From: Alistipes megaguti
GTDB taxonomy: Bacteria > Bacteroidota > Bacteroidia > Bacteroidales > Rikenellaceae
Assembly: GCF_900604385.1 (NCBI RefSeq)
Contig: NZ_LR027382.1
Span: forward strand, 868,001-932,000
Length of the DNA: 64,000 nucleotides
Reading direction: 5' to 3'
Shown: positions 26,794-36,397 of the stretch, in pieces
Position numbering within the stretch: the stretch's first letter is position 1
How the letters are laid out: each line of letters begins with the position of its first letter
Position numbers and translations under genes: made by a program
Notes under the pieces: model-generated
What the model saw: the letters and a program-made list of their open reading frames with translations, nothing else
Database searches by the model: none
What the model was told of the DNA's origin: nothing

Positions 26794-28086
26794 TTATTGA
26801 TTGTTGTTCTGATAAAGCATCAGTTCGTAGCCTGATTTGAGATGCACCTTCTCCTCGCGCATCTTCTTGGAAATGTACTGCGACACGCCCTGTATGGCCC
26901 CCCGTCCAAGCTCGGAGAGGAGCTGGTCGCCTGCCGACTGGTTGGTGATGGAGATGGTCGTGCCGAGATTCTGTCCCATGTTGGCGGCCACTTCCCTGAC
27001 CGCATTTGCTTCCGTCGAGCCGGGAATGAATATCCTGTCCTGTCCGTCGCTGTCCAGCACGGTCAGTTCCACGGGAATGACATTGCCGTCATATTCGACC
27101 TGCAGGATTTCAATGCCAAGCCGTTCGCCCTGGATACGTCCCTCACCGGTCAGCAGGGTATTGCGTGGCAGCACATATCTTCCCACACGCATGGCCTCCA
27201 GCAGCCTGAGACGCACGCTTTGTCCGCTGATGACGGTCTGGTCGCCATGCACGCAGGCCCGTATGGTATTTTTCGTCCTCTGTGTCCCGGCACTACCCAC
27301 AGCCGTATGGAAGCCGGCATCCGCACCGGAAAACAGTCTCGCGAACTGCACCGAATCGGCAAGAGGCTGAGGAAGGGACGACACGACCGGAGAGGAAACC
27401 AACCCGACGGGAACGGCTTTCGCCTTCCTCTCCCTTGAGGGGTTTTCCGTCTCCTGACTCTCCGCTGTTCCCGTGCTGCCGCCCGAAGGCATATATTTGG
27501 CGGCAAGCTCATAGGACTTCTCCAGCAGGGCCACCTGTTCTTCGTAGCTCGGTCCGGCCGTCTGCGTTGCGGCAGCCTGGCGGAGCTGTTCCACCTCTGC
27601 TTTCAGCGCCTCCTTCTCCGGGTCTTCCTCCGGACTCTCGTAAAAGCTGCCAAGCGTGGCGTTGATGTCGTTGTAGGCCGAGGCGGAAGAGGCGAAGGCA
27701 CCCGTCCTGCCGTTTCCTACGGAACGGTACGCACGGCTTTCATTTTCACTTCCAATTTCCTGTGCCGTTTCTATTTCCGGGACATTCTCCTGTCTGTGTC
27801 CGTCGGCTAGGGCGGAGAAGTCGGCCAGCGTACGCTTCTTCTCCTCCTGCCGGCGAACCATGTCCGCCTGCTCATAGGCAGCCATCTTGTCCGCCTCGAT
27901 ACCCGTACCCCTCGGGTCGGGAAGTTCGGCATTGAAGCCCGTTTTCTTTTCCGCCTCTTGCCTGTCTTTCTCGGTCGGGGCGAAAATCAGCCACATACAC
28001 CCGAGGAACAGCAGGAACATGCCGGTGAAAACCAGATATTTCCTGATTTTCTGCTTCTGTTTCAATTTTTCTGCATCCGTACTCAT
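26794..28086 (-). CDS. traM: Conjugal transfer protein TraM (VirB10-like)
   Basis: 430 residues from ATG 28086 (MSTDAEKLKQKQKIRK). One membrane helix (YLVFTGMFLLFLGCMWLIF) near the N-terminus is followed by a long charged periplasmic stalk. The C-terminal VirB10-like domain includes RACVHGDQTVISGQSVRLRLLE. It should span from the inner membrane to the outer core and transmit energy for channel opening. Confidence 0.85.
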   Translation of the reverse strand: MSTDAEKLKQKQKIRKYLVFTGMFLLFLGCMWLIFAPTEKDRQEAEKKTGFNAELPDPRGTGIEADKMAAYEQADMVRRQEEKKRTLADFSALADGHRQENVPEIETAQEIGSENESRAYRSVGNGRTGAFASSASAYNDINATLGSFYESPEEDPEKEALKAEVEQLRQAAATQTAGPSYEEQVALLEKSYELAAKYMPSGGSTGTAESQETENPSRERKAKAVPVGLVSSPVVSSLPQPLADSVQFARLFSGADAGFHTAVGSAGTQRTKNTIRACVHGDQTVISGQSVRLRLLEAMRVGRYVLPRNTLLTGEGRIQGERLGIEILQVEYDGNVIPVELTVLDSDGQDRIFIPGSTEANAVREVAANMGQNLGTTISITNQSAGDQLLSELGRGAIQGVSQYISKKMREEKVHLKSGYELMLYQNNNQ

Positions 28087-28090
28087 AACC

Positions 28091-28384
28091 TTACCTGTTG
28101 AACTGGTTAAAAAACTCTTCCATCTCACGGATTTTCACGTCGGAAAGGGTATCCGCCGGCACAAAGTCGGGAACCTCAAGCGGAGTAATCCTGATGACGT
28201 CCTGCCGAATGTCCTCCCGCCCGATGTCATAAACCGCCCGGAAAATCATGTAGAAATTGACCAGCGCGAAAAGGGAAGCCATCACGATGACGGCGATTGC
28301 CCTCTGACGGGGTGTGAGCCTGTCACAAAGGCCGCGCAGCCTGCCCCCGATAAAATCCTTGATTTTTACATACATCTTTCTCAT
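28091..28384 (-). CDS. traL: Conjugal transfer protein TraL (DUF3989)
   Basis: 97 residues from ATG 28384 (MRKMYVKIKDF); an alternative ATG at 28408 would overlap traK. One membrane helix (AIAVIVMASLFALVNFYMIF) is followed by a short periplasmic tail. This is the usual TraL of Bacteroides elements, a small inner-membrane part of the pore. Confidence 0.75.
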   Translation of the reverse strand: MRKMYVKIKDFIGGRLRGLCDRLTPRQRAIAVIVMASLFALVNFYMIFRAVYDIGREDIRQDVIRITPLEVPDFVPADTLSDVKIREMEEFFNQFNR

Positions 28385-28397
28385 ACATACCTTGTTT

Positions 28398-29021
28398 TTA
28401 TCTGTCATACATTCTGATATCCCTGTTCTCCAACACGCGGAACCCTTCCAGGATGAACCCGTGCGGATTGTTGTCACTGCGGGTGGAATTCCGCAACCTG
28501 CCATGCGTGACAAGGCTGCGTTCCGTCACGCTCTTCTCACGGATGATGAAAAGGCGTGCGTATGTCATGACATCATACGGATAGGTGTTGAAGTCGCATT
28601 TCACGCTGTCTATCTCGATACGCTGGCTGACATTGCCCGAAATTATTCTATTGTAATAACCCTGTTCGGCCAGATCTCCGTAATGGGAATAGGCAGAACG
28701 GTCACTCAGGAACATGGCACGCTGCACGTTCCCCTCGATGGCACTCTTGTCAGGGGCCAGCGTGAAGAACAGCTCATGGAAACGTCTGACATGTTCCCTT
28801 GCCTCTACGGGACGGTTCTGCTCCAGGTCCTGCGAGAGGGCGAGCATGAGCGACTTCCCCTCATCCAGCACATAGATCTTCTGGCGCTGGGCTTCGGCAA
28901 AACTGTATGCCTTCCACACGGAATAGCCCACAAGCAGGGTGCAGACACCCAGATAGACGATTCCGAACAGGCGCAGATGCCGGAAGCTGGTCTCGATATT
29001 TTTCAATGATTTGAATTCCAT
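28398..29021 (-). CDS. traK: Conjugal transfer protein TraK (VirB8-like)
   Basis: 207 residues. It begins MEFKSLKNIETSFRHLRLF, then one membrane helix (GIVYLGVCTLLVGYSVWKAY) and a periplasmic VirB8-like domain ending near EGFRVLENRDIRMYDR. An inner-membrane assembly factor of the pore. Located between traJ and traL. Confidence 0.85.
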   Translation of the reverse strand: MEFKSLKNIETSFRHLRLFGIVYLGVCTLLVGYSVWKAYSFAEAQRQKIYVLDEGKSLMLALSQDLEQNRPVEAREHVRRFHELFFTLAPDKSAIEGNVQRAMFLSDRSAYSHYGDLAEQGYYNRIISGNVSQRIEIDSVKCDFNTYPYDVMTYARLFIIREKSVTERSLVTHGRLRNSTRSDNNPHGFILEGFRVLENRDIRMYDR

Positions 29022-29041
29022 TCTTATTCGTTTTATGATTG

Positions 29042-30046
29042 TTACTTGATTAGTCTTCCGGCCACATTTCCTACAGTAGCACCTGCGGCACCGCCCACAA
29101 TGGAGCCTGTCTTGGAAGCAGCCTGATTCACGTTCTTGCCGTAATTTCCTGCACCTCCACCGGCCTGAACAATCCAGTTGGCCACGGTCGGAATCGTGAA
29201 ATACCCGATGATGCCGATAATCAGGAACGTGATGTACACGGCATTGGAACTGTCCGGAATGAAGTTGGGGTCGGACAGCTGCTCGATGTCCCTCTGAAGC
29301 ATCAGGGTCTGTATGCGTGCCAGCACGCTGCTGAAAAGATCAGAGACGGGCAGCCACAGATAGATGCTGATATAGCGGACAAACCATTGGCTCAGCGAGG
29401 CCTGAAAGCCGTCCCAGCACGAAATGGCAAAGGAAATCGGTCCGAGAATGGAAAGGACAATCAGAAAGAATGTCCTTAGCGTGTCCACCACAAGCGCGGC
29501 CGCATTGAACATCAGTTCCAGCAGCTCACGGAAAAAATTCTGCACGGACTTCTTCATGTTGTACATGGCACGGTCCACATACATACCGCAAGCCTCGATA
29601 GCGTCCAGAGCTCCCAGTTCATCCAGTTTGTTGTCAAAAGCCTCCTTGTCCACCAGGTAGGCCGTCTCGGGATTCCTCCGCATCGCCTCAATCTCCAGCT
29701 TGTCCTTCTGCTGCCGATACTCATTCATGTCAAAGGTCTGCGTCTCCAGAATCCTGTGCGTTCCGGTCACGACGGGTGACAAAATGCTGTTGAGCGTACC
29801 CAGCACGATGGTCGGAAAAAACATGATGCAGATACCCAGAGCAAACGGACGCAGCAAAGGGAACACGTCAATAGGTTCGGCCCTGGCCAGTGACTGCCAG
29901 ACACGATACGCCACATAAAAGAGGGCTCCCAATCCGGCAAGGCCCTTGGCCACGCCGGTCATCTGCGAACAGAGCGGCATCATGTCCGTGTACAGACTTT
30001 GCAGGATCTGGTGCAGATTGTCAAAATTCACAGCCAACAATACCAT
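29042..30046 (-). CDS. traJ: Conjugal transfer protein TraJ (VirB6-like)
   Basis: 334 residues from ATG 30046, preceded at good distance by AAGGAGG, an unusually strong Shine-Dalgarno for Bacteroides; a longer frame would use a TTG. Several membrane segments (PFALGICIMFFPTIVLGTL, TLRTFFLIVLSILGPISFAI, AVYITFLIIGIIGYFTI) and a glycine/alanine-rich tail. Polytopic inner-membrane channel component. Confidence 0.85.
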   Translation of the reverse strand: MVLLAVNFDNLHQILQSLYTDMMPLCSQMTGVAKGLAGLGALFYVAYRVWQSLARAEPIDVFPLLRPFALGICIMFFPTIVLGTLNSILSPVVTGTHRILETQTFDMNEYRQQKDKLEIEAMRRNPETAYLVDKEAFDNKLDELGALDAIEACGMYVDRAMYNMKKSVQNFFRELLELMFNAAALVVDTLRTFFLIVLSILGPISFAISCWDGFQASLSQWFVRYISIYLWLPVSDLFSSVLARIQTLMLQRDIEQLSDPNFIPDSSNAVYITFLIIGIIGYFTIPTVANWIVQAGGGAGNYGKNVNQAASKTGSIVGGAAGATVGNVAGRLIK

Positions 30047-30064
30047 AAGCAATCCTCCTTGAAA

Positions 30065-30697
30065 TTACCAGTAGCGTTCGTTGGGTGAACCGTACAAAGC
30101 CATCACACGGTCAAGATCATTCTGTTTCTTGGCACGCAGGTACGACACGCCGATGTTCTTGTTGGTATAGTACTGCACCAGACTGCGGTATTGCAGCATG
30201 TCGGTATAACAGCGGTCGATGATGTCCATACGTTCCTTGTCGTTCATCGAAAGGCCGTTCTCGTTGACCACCGTCTTCAGGTCCGTCAGCAGATTGGCAC
30301 TCTCCTCCAGCAGCTTCGTGTAGCCGAGGGCGATGGCACTCAGTTCCTCAGGGGTGAAATAAGGGTCACTGAGCATACGCTCATAACTGGTCACATAGAT
30401 TTCCGTGATGTCGCCGACCATCAGGATGGTCTGCTGCACCTTGCGGGCATCGCGTACCAGATTCTTGACCTTCCTAAGGCCATCATAATACTCCTTGCCC
30501 TGCTGGTAAATCTTTACCGTTTCTTGGAAATTCTTGACCATGTTGCTTGCCGTCGAGGACGTGTGGACGATGTTCTTGGCGGCATTGATGATGCCCTGGG
30601 CAAGATTCCCGGGGTCGGTCACTACCCATTGGGCGTGTGCCCTGCCTGCAGAAAGGAGGCAGATACAGCATAAGGCTGTCAGAATTCTTTTCTTCAT
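30065..30697 (-). CDS. traI: Conjugal transfer protein TraI (DUF4141, VirB5-like)
   Basis: 210 residues from ATG 30697 (MKKRILTALCCICLLSAG), giving a signal peptide ending RAHAQ. The mature protein is helical (NIVHTSSTASNMVKNFQETVKIYQQG), as in DUF4141/VirB5-type pilus-associated proteins. An upstream frame extension is spurious because it overlaps the next gene. Confidence 0.8.
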   Translation of the reverse strand: MKKRILTALCCICLLSAGRAHAQWVVTDPGNLAQGIINAAKNIVHTSSTASNMVKNFQETVKIYQQGKEYYDGLRKVKNLVRDARKVQQTILMVGDITEIYVTSYERMLSDPYFTPEELSAIALGYTKLLEESANLLTDLKTVVNENGLSMNDKERMDIIDRCYTDMLQYRSLVQYYTNKNIGVSYLRAKKQNDLDRVMALYGSPNERYW

Positions 30698-30737
30698 GTC
30701 GTTAATCTTTAATGGTTGATAAATCTTTTCCGTTAGT

Positions 30738-31352
30738 TCAGAGTCCCATCTTGCGGCCTTTCGGCTTCGGACGGACGGTGATGTGCGGTTTTCTCCGCAG
30801 TGTTGTTTCCGAAGAGACCGTGCGGGCAGGCCTGATATTCCTGAAGAACTCGTCCGCATAGGGACGTCTGCCGGTCATCCTGACAAATCGGGCATCCAGT
30901 TCCCGGTAAGCCTTCTCCGCCTGTTTCCGTATCACATCCTCCGGACTGCTCCTGTCAATGCCGTATTTCACAAGAAAATCCGGGCGGATATGTATCGGGT
31001 CATGTACGGAACCCGGCGAGGCGGCAATACTGCCCAGCCTCTCCAGTTCCCCGTTCAGCTTGTCAAGGTATTCAGCCGGAGGACGGGGACACACACTTTC
31101 AAAAATCTTCTCCACCGCATGTGTCAGTCTTGCATTCACCTCCAGAATGTCGGGTACTTCCCCCATCTGCCTCTTCCGCAGGTATTCGTCAGGAGCCATC
31201 CCTTCAAGCTGATGGAACAGACGGTAATCCTCCGTGAGCCCGTAATAGTCCTGTATGGAAAGAGGAATATTCCAGCCCTGCATCAGGGACCAGTAGAGGG
31301 ATGACACGACCTCACGGCGTTTGCTTTCATTAGATTCCAGATCGCTATACAT
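30738..31352 (-). CDS. Hypothetical transfer-region protein at the TraH position
   Basis: 204 residues, no signal peptide. The segments YWSLMQGWNIPLSIQDYYGLTEDYRLFHQLEG and RPDFLVKYGIDRSSPEDVIRKQAEKAYRELD are visible, and the C-terminus is basic. It sits between traG and traI, where CTnDOT carries traH. Assignment rests on position only. Confidence 0.6.
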   Translation of the reverse strand: MYSDLESNESKRREVVSSLYWSLMQGWNIPLSIQDYYGLTEDYRLFHQLEGMAPDEYLRKRQMGEVPDILEVNARLTHAVEKIFESVCPRPPAEYLDKLNGELERLGSIAASPGSVHDPIHIRPDFLVKYGIDRSSPEDVIRKQAEKAYRELDARFVRMTGRRPYADEFFRNIRPARTVSSETTLRRKPHITVRPKPKGRKMGL

Positions 31353-31385
31353 AAATTCAGAAGTTTAATGGGTTGATAAATGATT

Positions 31386-33884
31386 TCACTTTTTCCTCTT
31401 GCTCTCGGCCAGCTGCTTGATTGCCAGCTCGATATTGCCACCCAGCTTCCGGGTAAGCCGCATTACTTCAAGCTTTTCCGTCTCCTCGGTCGTGTAGGTG
31501 CAGTACTCTTCCGGCGAGACCTCGGTGGCATAGACCGCCGACTGTGTTCCGCCGAGACCTATCCACACTTCCTTGTACTTGCGGGACGGGCTGTTGGCCA
31601 TGTTGATGGAGAGAATCTGAGCACGTTCCTTGTCGGTCAGGCCCAGCAGGGACTGGATTTCATCGAACTTGTTGACATACTTCCTCTGGTCCAACAAAAT
31701 CTTGCAGTCGCTGTTGTTGATGATGGTTCCCTTGACGATGGGTGACGAAATGATGTCTTCCACCTCCTGGGTAACGACAACAGCCTCCCCGAAAAACTTT
31801 CGGACGGTCTTGAAAAGGTAGCGGATATAGTTGCTCATATTGGCGGATGCCAATGCCTTCCAACATTCCTCAATGAGTATCATCTTTCGGATGCCTTTCA
31901 GCTTTCGCATCTTGCTGATGAAAGTTTCCATGATGATGATGGTGACAATCGGAAGCAGCACCTTGTTGTCACGGATATTGTCCAGCTCGAAAACAATAAA
32001 CCGTTTGCCAAGCAAATCAAGCTGTCTGTCGGAATTCAACAGGAAGTCATACTCGCCACCCTTGTAATAAGGTTCCAGCACATTCAGGAATCCCCACACG
32101 TCAAAATCCTTCTCCCGTGTACGCTTGGTCTTCAGAATTTCCTGATACTCGTCGCGGATGAACTCATAGAAGGTATTGAAGGACGGAACCACGGTACTGT
32201 CCGTGCGTATCTTCTCCAGAAAGAGATTGACCGCGTTGGAGAGCGCCACCTCCTCGGCACGTGTCGGCGGCTCGTCATCACGTTTCCACAGGGTAAGGAT
32301 AAGCGTCTTGATGGACTCTTTCTTTTCGATGTCAAACACACCGTCCTCCACGTAGAAAGGATTGAAGGCAATCGGATCGCTCTCCTCATAGGTGAAATAG
32401 ATGCCGTCCTCGCCATGCGTGCGGGCATGGATAAGGCTGCACAGTCCCTGATAGGAATTTCCCGTGTCCACCAGCAGCACATGCGCTCCCTGTTCGTAAT
32501 ACTGGCGCACCATGTGGTTGGTGAAGAATGACTTTCCGCTGCCCGACGGTCCGAGGATGAACTTGTTGCGGTTGGTAATCGTACCGTTCTTCATCGGCAG
32601 GTCGGAAATGTCCAGATGGACTGGCTTCCCGGTCAAACGGTCCACCATGCGGATGCCGAACGGTGAAAGCGAATCCTTGTAGGACGTTTCCCCGATGAAC
32701 AGGCACAGGGCCTGCTCGATGAAGGTGTAGAAACACTCCTCTGACGGGAAATCACCGGCATTGCCGGGAATGGCCGCCCAGAAAAGCGTCGGCACATCGA
32801 CCGTGTTATGACGGGGCTTGGCCTCCATCAGGGCAATCTGGCTGCCCACATCATTCTTGATACGCTTCAGCTTCTCGCGGTCGTCGCTCCATGCAAAGAC
32901 ATTGCAGTGCGCACGGATGGAAGTGAGTCCCTTGCTGTGCGCCTCGTTCAGGTACTCCTCAATCCATTCACGGTTGATCTGGTTGGAACGGCTGTAACGG
33001 GACAGCGAGTGCATGTTGCGGGCGGTCTGCTCGAATTTCCTCAGGTTCTCCGCCGAATCGTCTATGAAGAGATACTGGTTCACGATATGGTTGCACGTGA
33101 GCAGTATCCCTATCGGTGCGGCAAAGGACAGGCGGCAGTCGCTGCGGTCCGTGGACAGCCGTTCATAACGGCTGTCCGTACCCACGGATGACGGCAGGTC
33201 TTCCGTTTCGGAGAGGGTATGCAGGCAGAGCAGGTTGTCGCCGACCTTCATTTCCCCGGCTCCGAGAGTGATGTCCTGCAGGCTGGTCGTATTTTCCTGC
33301 GAAAGCGAAAAATACTTTTCGATAATGCCCGCGGAGGTTTCCGTACCGGTAATCTCTTCGTCCGTCAGCCTGACCATGCGGAGCAGACCGCTGTCGTTCA
33401 CGATACGCTCGAACTGCCCGCAGCATTCCAGAAAGCGTGCGACGGTATCCTTGTCCTGCATCTCCTTGGGGATGATGAACCCGCGCGTGAGGGCATTGAA
33501 GCTGCTTGTCGTGCGGCTGTGTTCCTTCGTGGTCTTTGTCAGGAACAGATAGCAGGTATGGTTCAGGTACGGCCGCTCGTTGAAATGTCTTTCAAAGCTG
33601 CGGCTGAGGAAACTCAGGTCATCCCGGCAGATATCAGGTCTGTAGCTCTCCTCAATGAAGATGTCCTGCTTGTGGACAATGCTGTAGTTCGGCAGAACCC
33701 GGACTGCCTTCGCCCATGTGGAATGGAGGGCCTCGTACTCGGCGCGTGTCAGCGTAAACACTTCCGGCAGCTCCACCCTGTAGGCCACGGTGATGTCGGC
33801 ATCCTTGCTGATGATACACCCGTGCTCGACGGCCATCAGCGGAAACCGGCTTTCCAGCGTGGCGGCTTTCATTACATTTCTCAT
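31386..33884 (-). CDS. traG: TraG, VirB4-type conjugation ATPase
   Basis: 832 residues. Walker A GPSGSGKSFFTNH at ~440-452 and Walker B MILIEECWKAL near 668. The long N-terminal CagE/TrbE/VirB region and the C-terminal HTQEVEDI-like segment (VVVTQEVEDIISSPIVKG) are typical. The start overlaps the traF stop (ATGA). It powers pilus and pore assembly at the inner membrane. Confidence 0.9.
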   Translation of the reverse strand: MRNVMKAATLESRFPLMAVEHGCIISKDADITVAYRVELPEVFTLTRAEYEALHSTWAKAVRVLPNYSIVHKQDIFIEESYRPDICRDDLSFLSRSFERHFNERPYLNHTCYLFLTKTTKEHSRTTSSFNALTRGFIIPKEMQDKDTVARFLECCGQFERIVNDSGLLRMVRLTDEEITGTETSAGIIEKYFSLSQENTTSLQDITLGAGEMKVGDNLLCLHTLSETEDLPSSVGTDSRYERLSTDRSDCRLSFAAPIGILLTCNHIVNQYLFIDDSAENLRKFEQTARNMHSLSRYSRSNQINREWIEEYLNEAHSKGLTSIRAHCNVFAWSDDREKLKRIKNDVGSQIALMEAKPRHNTVDVPTLFWAAIPGNAGDFPSEECFYTFIEQALCLFIGETSYKDSLSPFGIRMVDRLTGKPVHLDISDLPMKNGTITNRNKFILGPSGSGKSFFTNHMVRQYYEQGAHVLLVDTGNSYQGLCSLIHARTHGEDGIYFTYEESDPIAFNPFYVEDGVFDIEKKESIKTLILTLWKRDDEPPTRAEEVALSNAVNLFLEKIRTDSTVVPSFNTFYEFIRDEYQEILKTKRTREKDFDVWGFLNVLEPYYKGGEYDFLLNSDRQLDLLGKRFIVFELDNIRDNKVLLPIVTIIIMETFISKMRKLKGIRKMILIEECWKALASANMSNYIRYLFKTVRKFFGEAVVVTQEVEDIISSPIVKGTIINNSDCKILLDQRKYVNKFDEIQSLLGLTDKERAQILSINMANSPSRKYKEVWIGLGGTQSAVYATEVSPEEYCTYTTEETEKLEVMRLTRKLGGNIELAIKQLAESKRKK

Positions 33885-34213
33885 ACATTACGTTTTTTCG
33901 GGGTTGGACAAATCAACCGGAGGAAACCCTTCCGGCTGATGATGTAGCGGGGATGGCGGCGCAGCGCCTGCAATTTCATCAGTCCCCATTCACCGTATTT
34001 CGCGTTCAGGCGGAAAGTCACCCAGACAAGCACCGAGGCGCAGATGACACCGAAACCGATACATACCCACTGGTCGATGCCTGCCATGTACATGATGACA
34101 AACAGGACGAACAGGGCGAGCAGTCCGCCGGCGAAGATGAACAGGTACTGGCTTTTCAGCCCCTTGAACTCAGGGCTGCGGCCGATTCCCTTGTTGATAG
34201 GATACTCCGCCAT
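33881..34213 (-). CDS. traF: TraF (DUF4133, VirB3-like)
   Basis: 110 residues from ATG 34213 (MAEYPINKGIGRSPEFKGLK); two adjacent membrane helices (YLFIFAGGLLALFVLFVIMY and WVCIGFGVICASVLVWVTF). Standard order traE-traF-traG. Inner-membrane pore component. Confidence 0.85.
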   Translation of the reverse strand: MAEYPINKGIGRSPEFKGLKSQYLFIFAGGLLALFVLFVIMYMAGIDQWVCIGFGVICASVLVWVTFRLNAKYGEWGLMKLQALRRHPRYIISRKGFLRLICPTPKKRNV

Positions 34214-34215
34214 AA

Positions 34216-34512
34216 TCAGAGGAAGAATGAACGTAAGATTGTGGCGGCTACGATTAAAAAGATGCAGGCGCCGAACCAACTGGCTGCCGTCTTGGAGGTG
34301 TCGGGATCTCCCGAGGAGAACTTGGAATAGACCTTCACGCCTCCGATAAGGCCGACCACGGCTCCGATGGCATAAATCAGTTTGGTTCCCGGATCGAAAT
34401 AGGAAGTGACCATGTTAGTGGCTTCAGTGATACCGCCGATACCGTTACCCTGGGCGAAAGCCCCTGTCGTTGCAAGCAGCATCATGGCTGCAAAAAAGAA
34501 TCTTTTTTTCAT
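34216..34512 (-). CDS. traE: TraE (DUF4134, VirB2-like pilin)
   Basis: 98 residues: signal peptide (MKKRFFFAAMMLLATTGAFAQ) and two hydrophobic helices (GTKLIYAIGAVVGLIGGVKV, FGACIFLIVAATILRSFF), the layout of VirB2-type major pilins. First gene of the long minus-strand tra operon. Confidence 0.85.
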   Translation of the reverse strand: MKKRFFFAAMMLLATTGAFAQGNGIGGITEATNMVTSYFDPGTKLIYAIGAVVGLIGGVKVYSKFSSGDPDTSKTAASWFGACIFLIVAATILRSFFL

Positions 34513-34552
34513 GTGTCGAAACTTTTAATTGGTGAGACAAAAAATGATTTCG

Positions 34553-34617
34553 ACCACGAATATATAACGTCTAATTCATTGATTTACAACACTGACGATG
34601 CGTGACATCGGGTGTCA
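34553..34617 (-). promoter_or_regulatory. Probable tra operon promoter with operator-like palindrome
   Basis: Upstream of traE on the minus strand, TATATTCG (near-consensus to TAnnTTTG) lies about 22 bases after TTG. Just outside is TGACA-TCGGG-TGTCA (34603-34617), a 5-base inverted repeat that could bind a regulator of transfer. The rest of the gap up to 35344 (about 730 bp) is AT-rich and holds no convincing gene. Confidence 0.4.
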
Positions 34618-35344
34618 TTATGTTACATCAGCAGGGAAATTCCAGTGACGAAAAACAGTGGAAAAACGACTTTTGATTCTTCCGGCGAAGGTCGCTCGTG
34701 CCTTCGCTATTTCTCGACATGCGACAGCCAGAATAATAGAAAATCATAATCCATACATACGACGGATTTCATAAACGAGTACTGACATTTCATCGGATAA
34801 ATCAGAGAATATGGTAGAAAATCTCTATTAAAAAGGATATAGCAGATTTGATGAGGAATACACGCGGGAGAATATTTATGATTGATTATCAATGGTATAG
34901 AAATATCGGTACAAAAATAATCGCTGTAAGAAACAGGGTGAAAAAGCCGTTTTGGGGAGAAGCAAAGAGAGAAAGAAAAAGGTTGGTTTAAGATAAACAT
35001 TTAACACAACTTAACAAACGGTAGGTGTTTTTATACTTTGTCAATAGCCGCTTGGAATGAGGTCAAAACCACAAAGGAATTATGTCGGGAATTGTTTGCC
35101 ACGATTGATTTTTAGCATGTTTTGCGCTTCGAGAGCCAATAGTGGTACAAATGGTGTATGGAATAAGTCTTAAAATCCTAATTTTCGCTCTACACAGAAG
35201 CTCATTGATAAAAATATCACTACCTTTGTATTTGAATTGGAGCAACTTTATTCAAGACATGCGAAATAAAAAGTTGCATTCGAGATGCAATATTTTTATG
35301 GTTCATGCATTTTTATAATAGCTAACAATTAAAATAGATAAAAA

Positions 35345-35776
35345 ATGAATACGAAAGACTTTTTCGGAATGCTGCTCATGGTATTCCTCGCCGTGGCAGG
35401 ACTGACGGCATGCAGTGACAACGACAACGATAATTTGACAAATATTGCCGAAACTGAATGGTATGGCAGCCATGTTGTCTCCACGGCTACCAATGAGGGT
35501 GTGGAGGAAACACATACGGCAATTTTAGGATTTATATTTTCCGAAGATGGAACAAGCTGTACTGTTGAAACGGGAATCGAAACGCTTATGTCAGTTAATA
35601 GGGTTACTAAATATGTAAGTTACTCTCCATTGACACATTCCGTAACTTTAACAGAATCGCCCAATTCGTCCACAACAGAATATTACGGCGTGATTGAAGG
35701 TGAATCTATGCAAGTGCAGTGTTGTGTGGATGGTAAACCATCGGATGAGGTTATCACACTATTCAGAAAGAAATAA
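35345..35776 (+). CDS. Small lipoprotein, hypothetical
   Basis: 143 residues; signal and lipobox AGLTACSDN. The mature domain is beta-rich (TEWYGSHVV, SMQVQCCVDGKPSDEVITLF) and resembles small lipocalin-like Bacteroidetes lipoproteins. It stands alone on the plus strand between two minus-strand tra blocks. AT-rich, with long empty flanks, suggesting a later insertion. Could act in surface exclusion, but nothing proves this. Confidence 0.65.
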   Translation: MNTKDFFGMLLMVFLAVAGLTACSDNDNDNLTNIAETEWYGSHVVSTATNEGVEETHTAILGFIFSEDGTSCTVETGIETLMSVNRVTKYVSYSPLTHSVTLTESPNSSTTEYYGVIEGESMQVQCCVDGKPSDEVITLFRKK

Positions 35777-36326
35777 AGTATGAAAAAATTCTTGGATTTC
35801 AAATGTCTTATTATCCAATGCCATATCATTCGACAACTTCCACACCTTTAAGAAGAACTATTCTATGCAAGTGCCGTTTTGAAATCATAGATTAAATTAG
35901 AACGGTTACTAACTCGTAAAGGAAGATATATTTATCATCTTTGCAATCTTTGTTGCATATTCTATGATTACCTATCATACACCCCCTCTGCAACATCGCC
36001 AACCTCTTTGAGTATATGGCGATGTTTTATTTCGTCAAAAGGCTGGCTACTCTCCGCATAGTCACAGAGCCAACTTTCATTGATAATAAACTTATAAAGC
36101 AAAAGGTTATAAAAGAAGAAAGAACTTTTCAAAAATATAATTGTACAGCAGAAACAATGCCTCCAACTGTGTTACATGTCGGTGATATTATTGGATTATA
36201 AAGAAAAATATTTGTAAGGTGTAATCTACAGGGTACTATACCATGTATGTAATGTAACGAACTGAAAATAATACGGATAATCAAAAACTATATTCAAATA
36301 AGCCTTTAATAGTGTAACTAATGAAT
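35777..36326. other. Gene-poor AT-rich stretch
   Basis: No convincing coding region. A 61-codon frame at 36016-36201 lacks a ribosome site and family features. Nothing else stands out before the terminator at 36327. Confidence 0.5.
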
Positions 36327-36364
36327 GATAACCCAGAAAGTTAGATAAAACTTTCTGGGTTATC
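36327..36364 (-). terminator. Perfect 16-bp hairpin terminator
   Basis: GATAACCCAGAAAGTT (36327-36342) and its exact complement (36349-36364) with a 6-base AGATAA loop. It lies downstream of the minus-strand traA-traB-traD operon ending at 36398 and could work in both directions. Confidence 0.75.
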
Positions 36365-36397
36365 ATCGTTTAATGCCACACCTTTTTTACTAAACGG

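Noticed and set aside
34707..35000. 97-codon minus-strand ORF
   Set aside because: AT-rich, cysteine- and serine-rich reading with no ribosome site or family pattern.
36016..36201. 61-codon plus-strand ORF
   Set aside because: Short, isolated and without supporting features.
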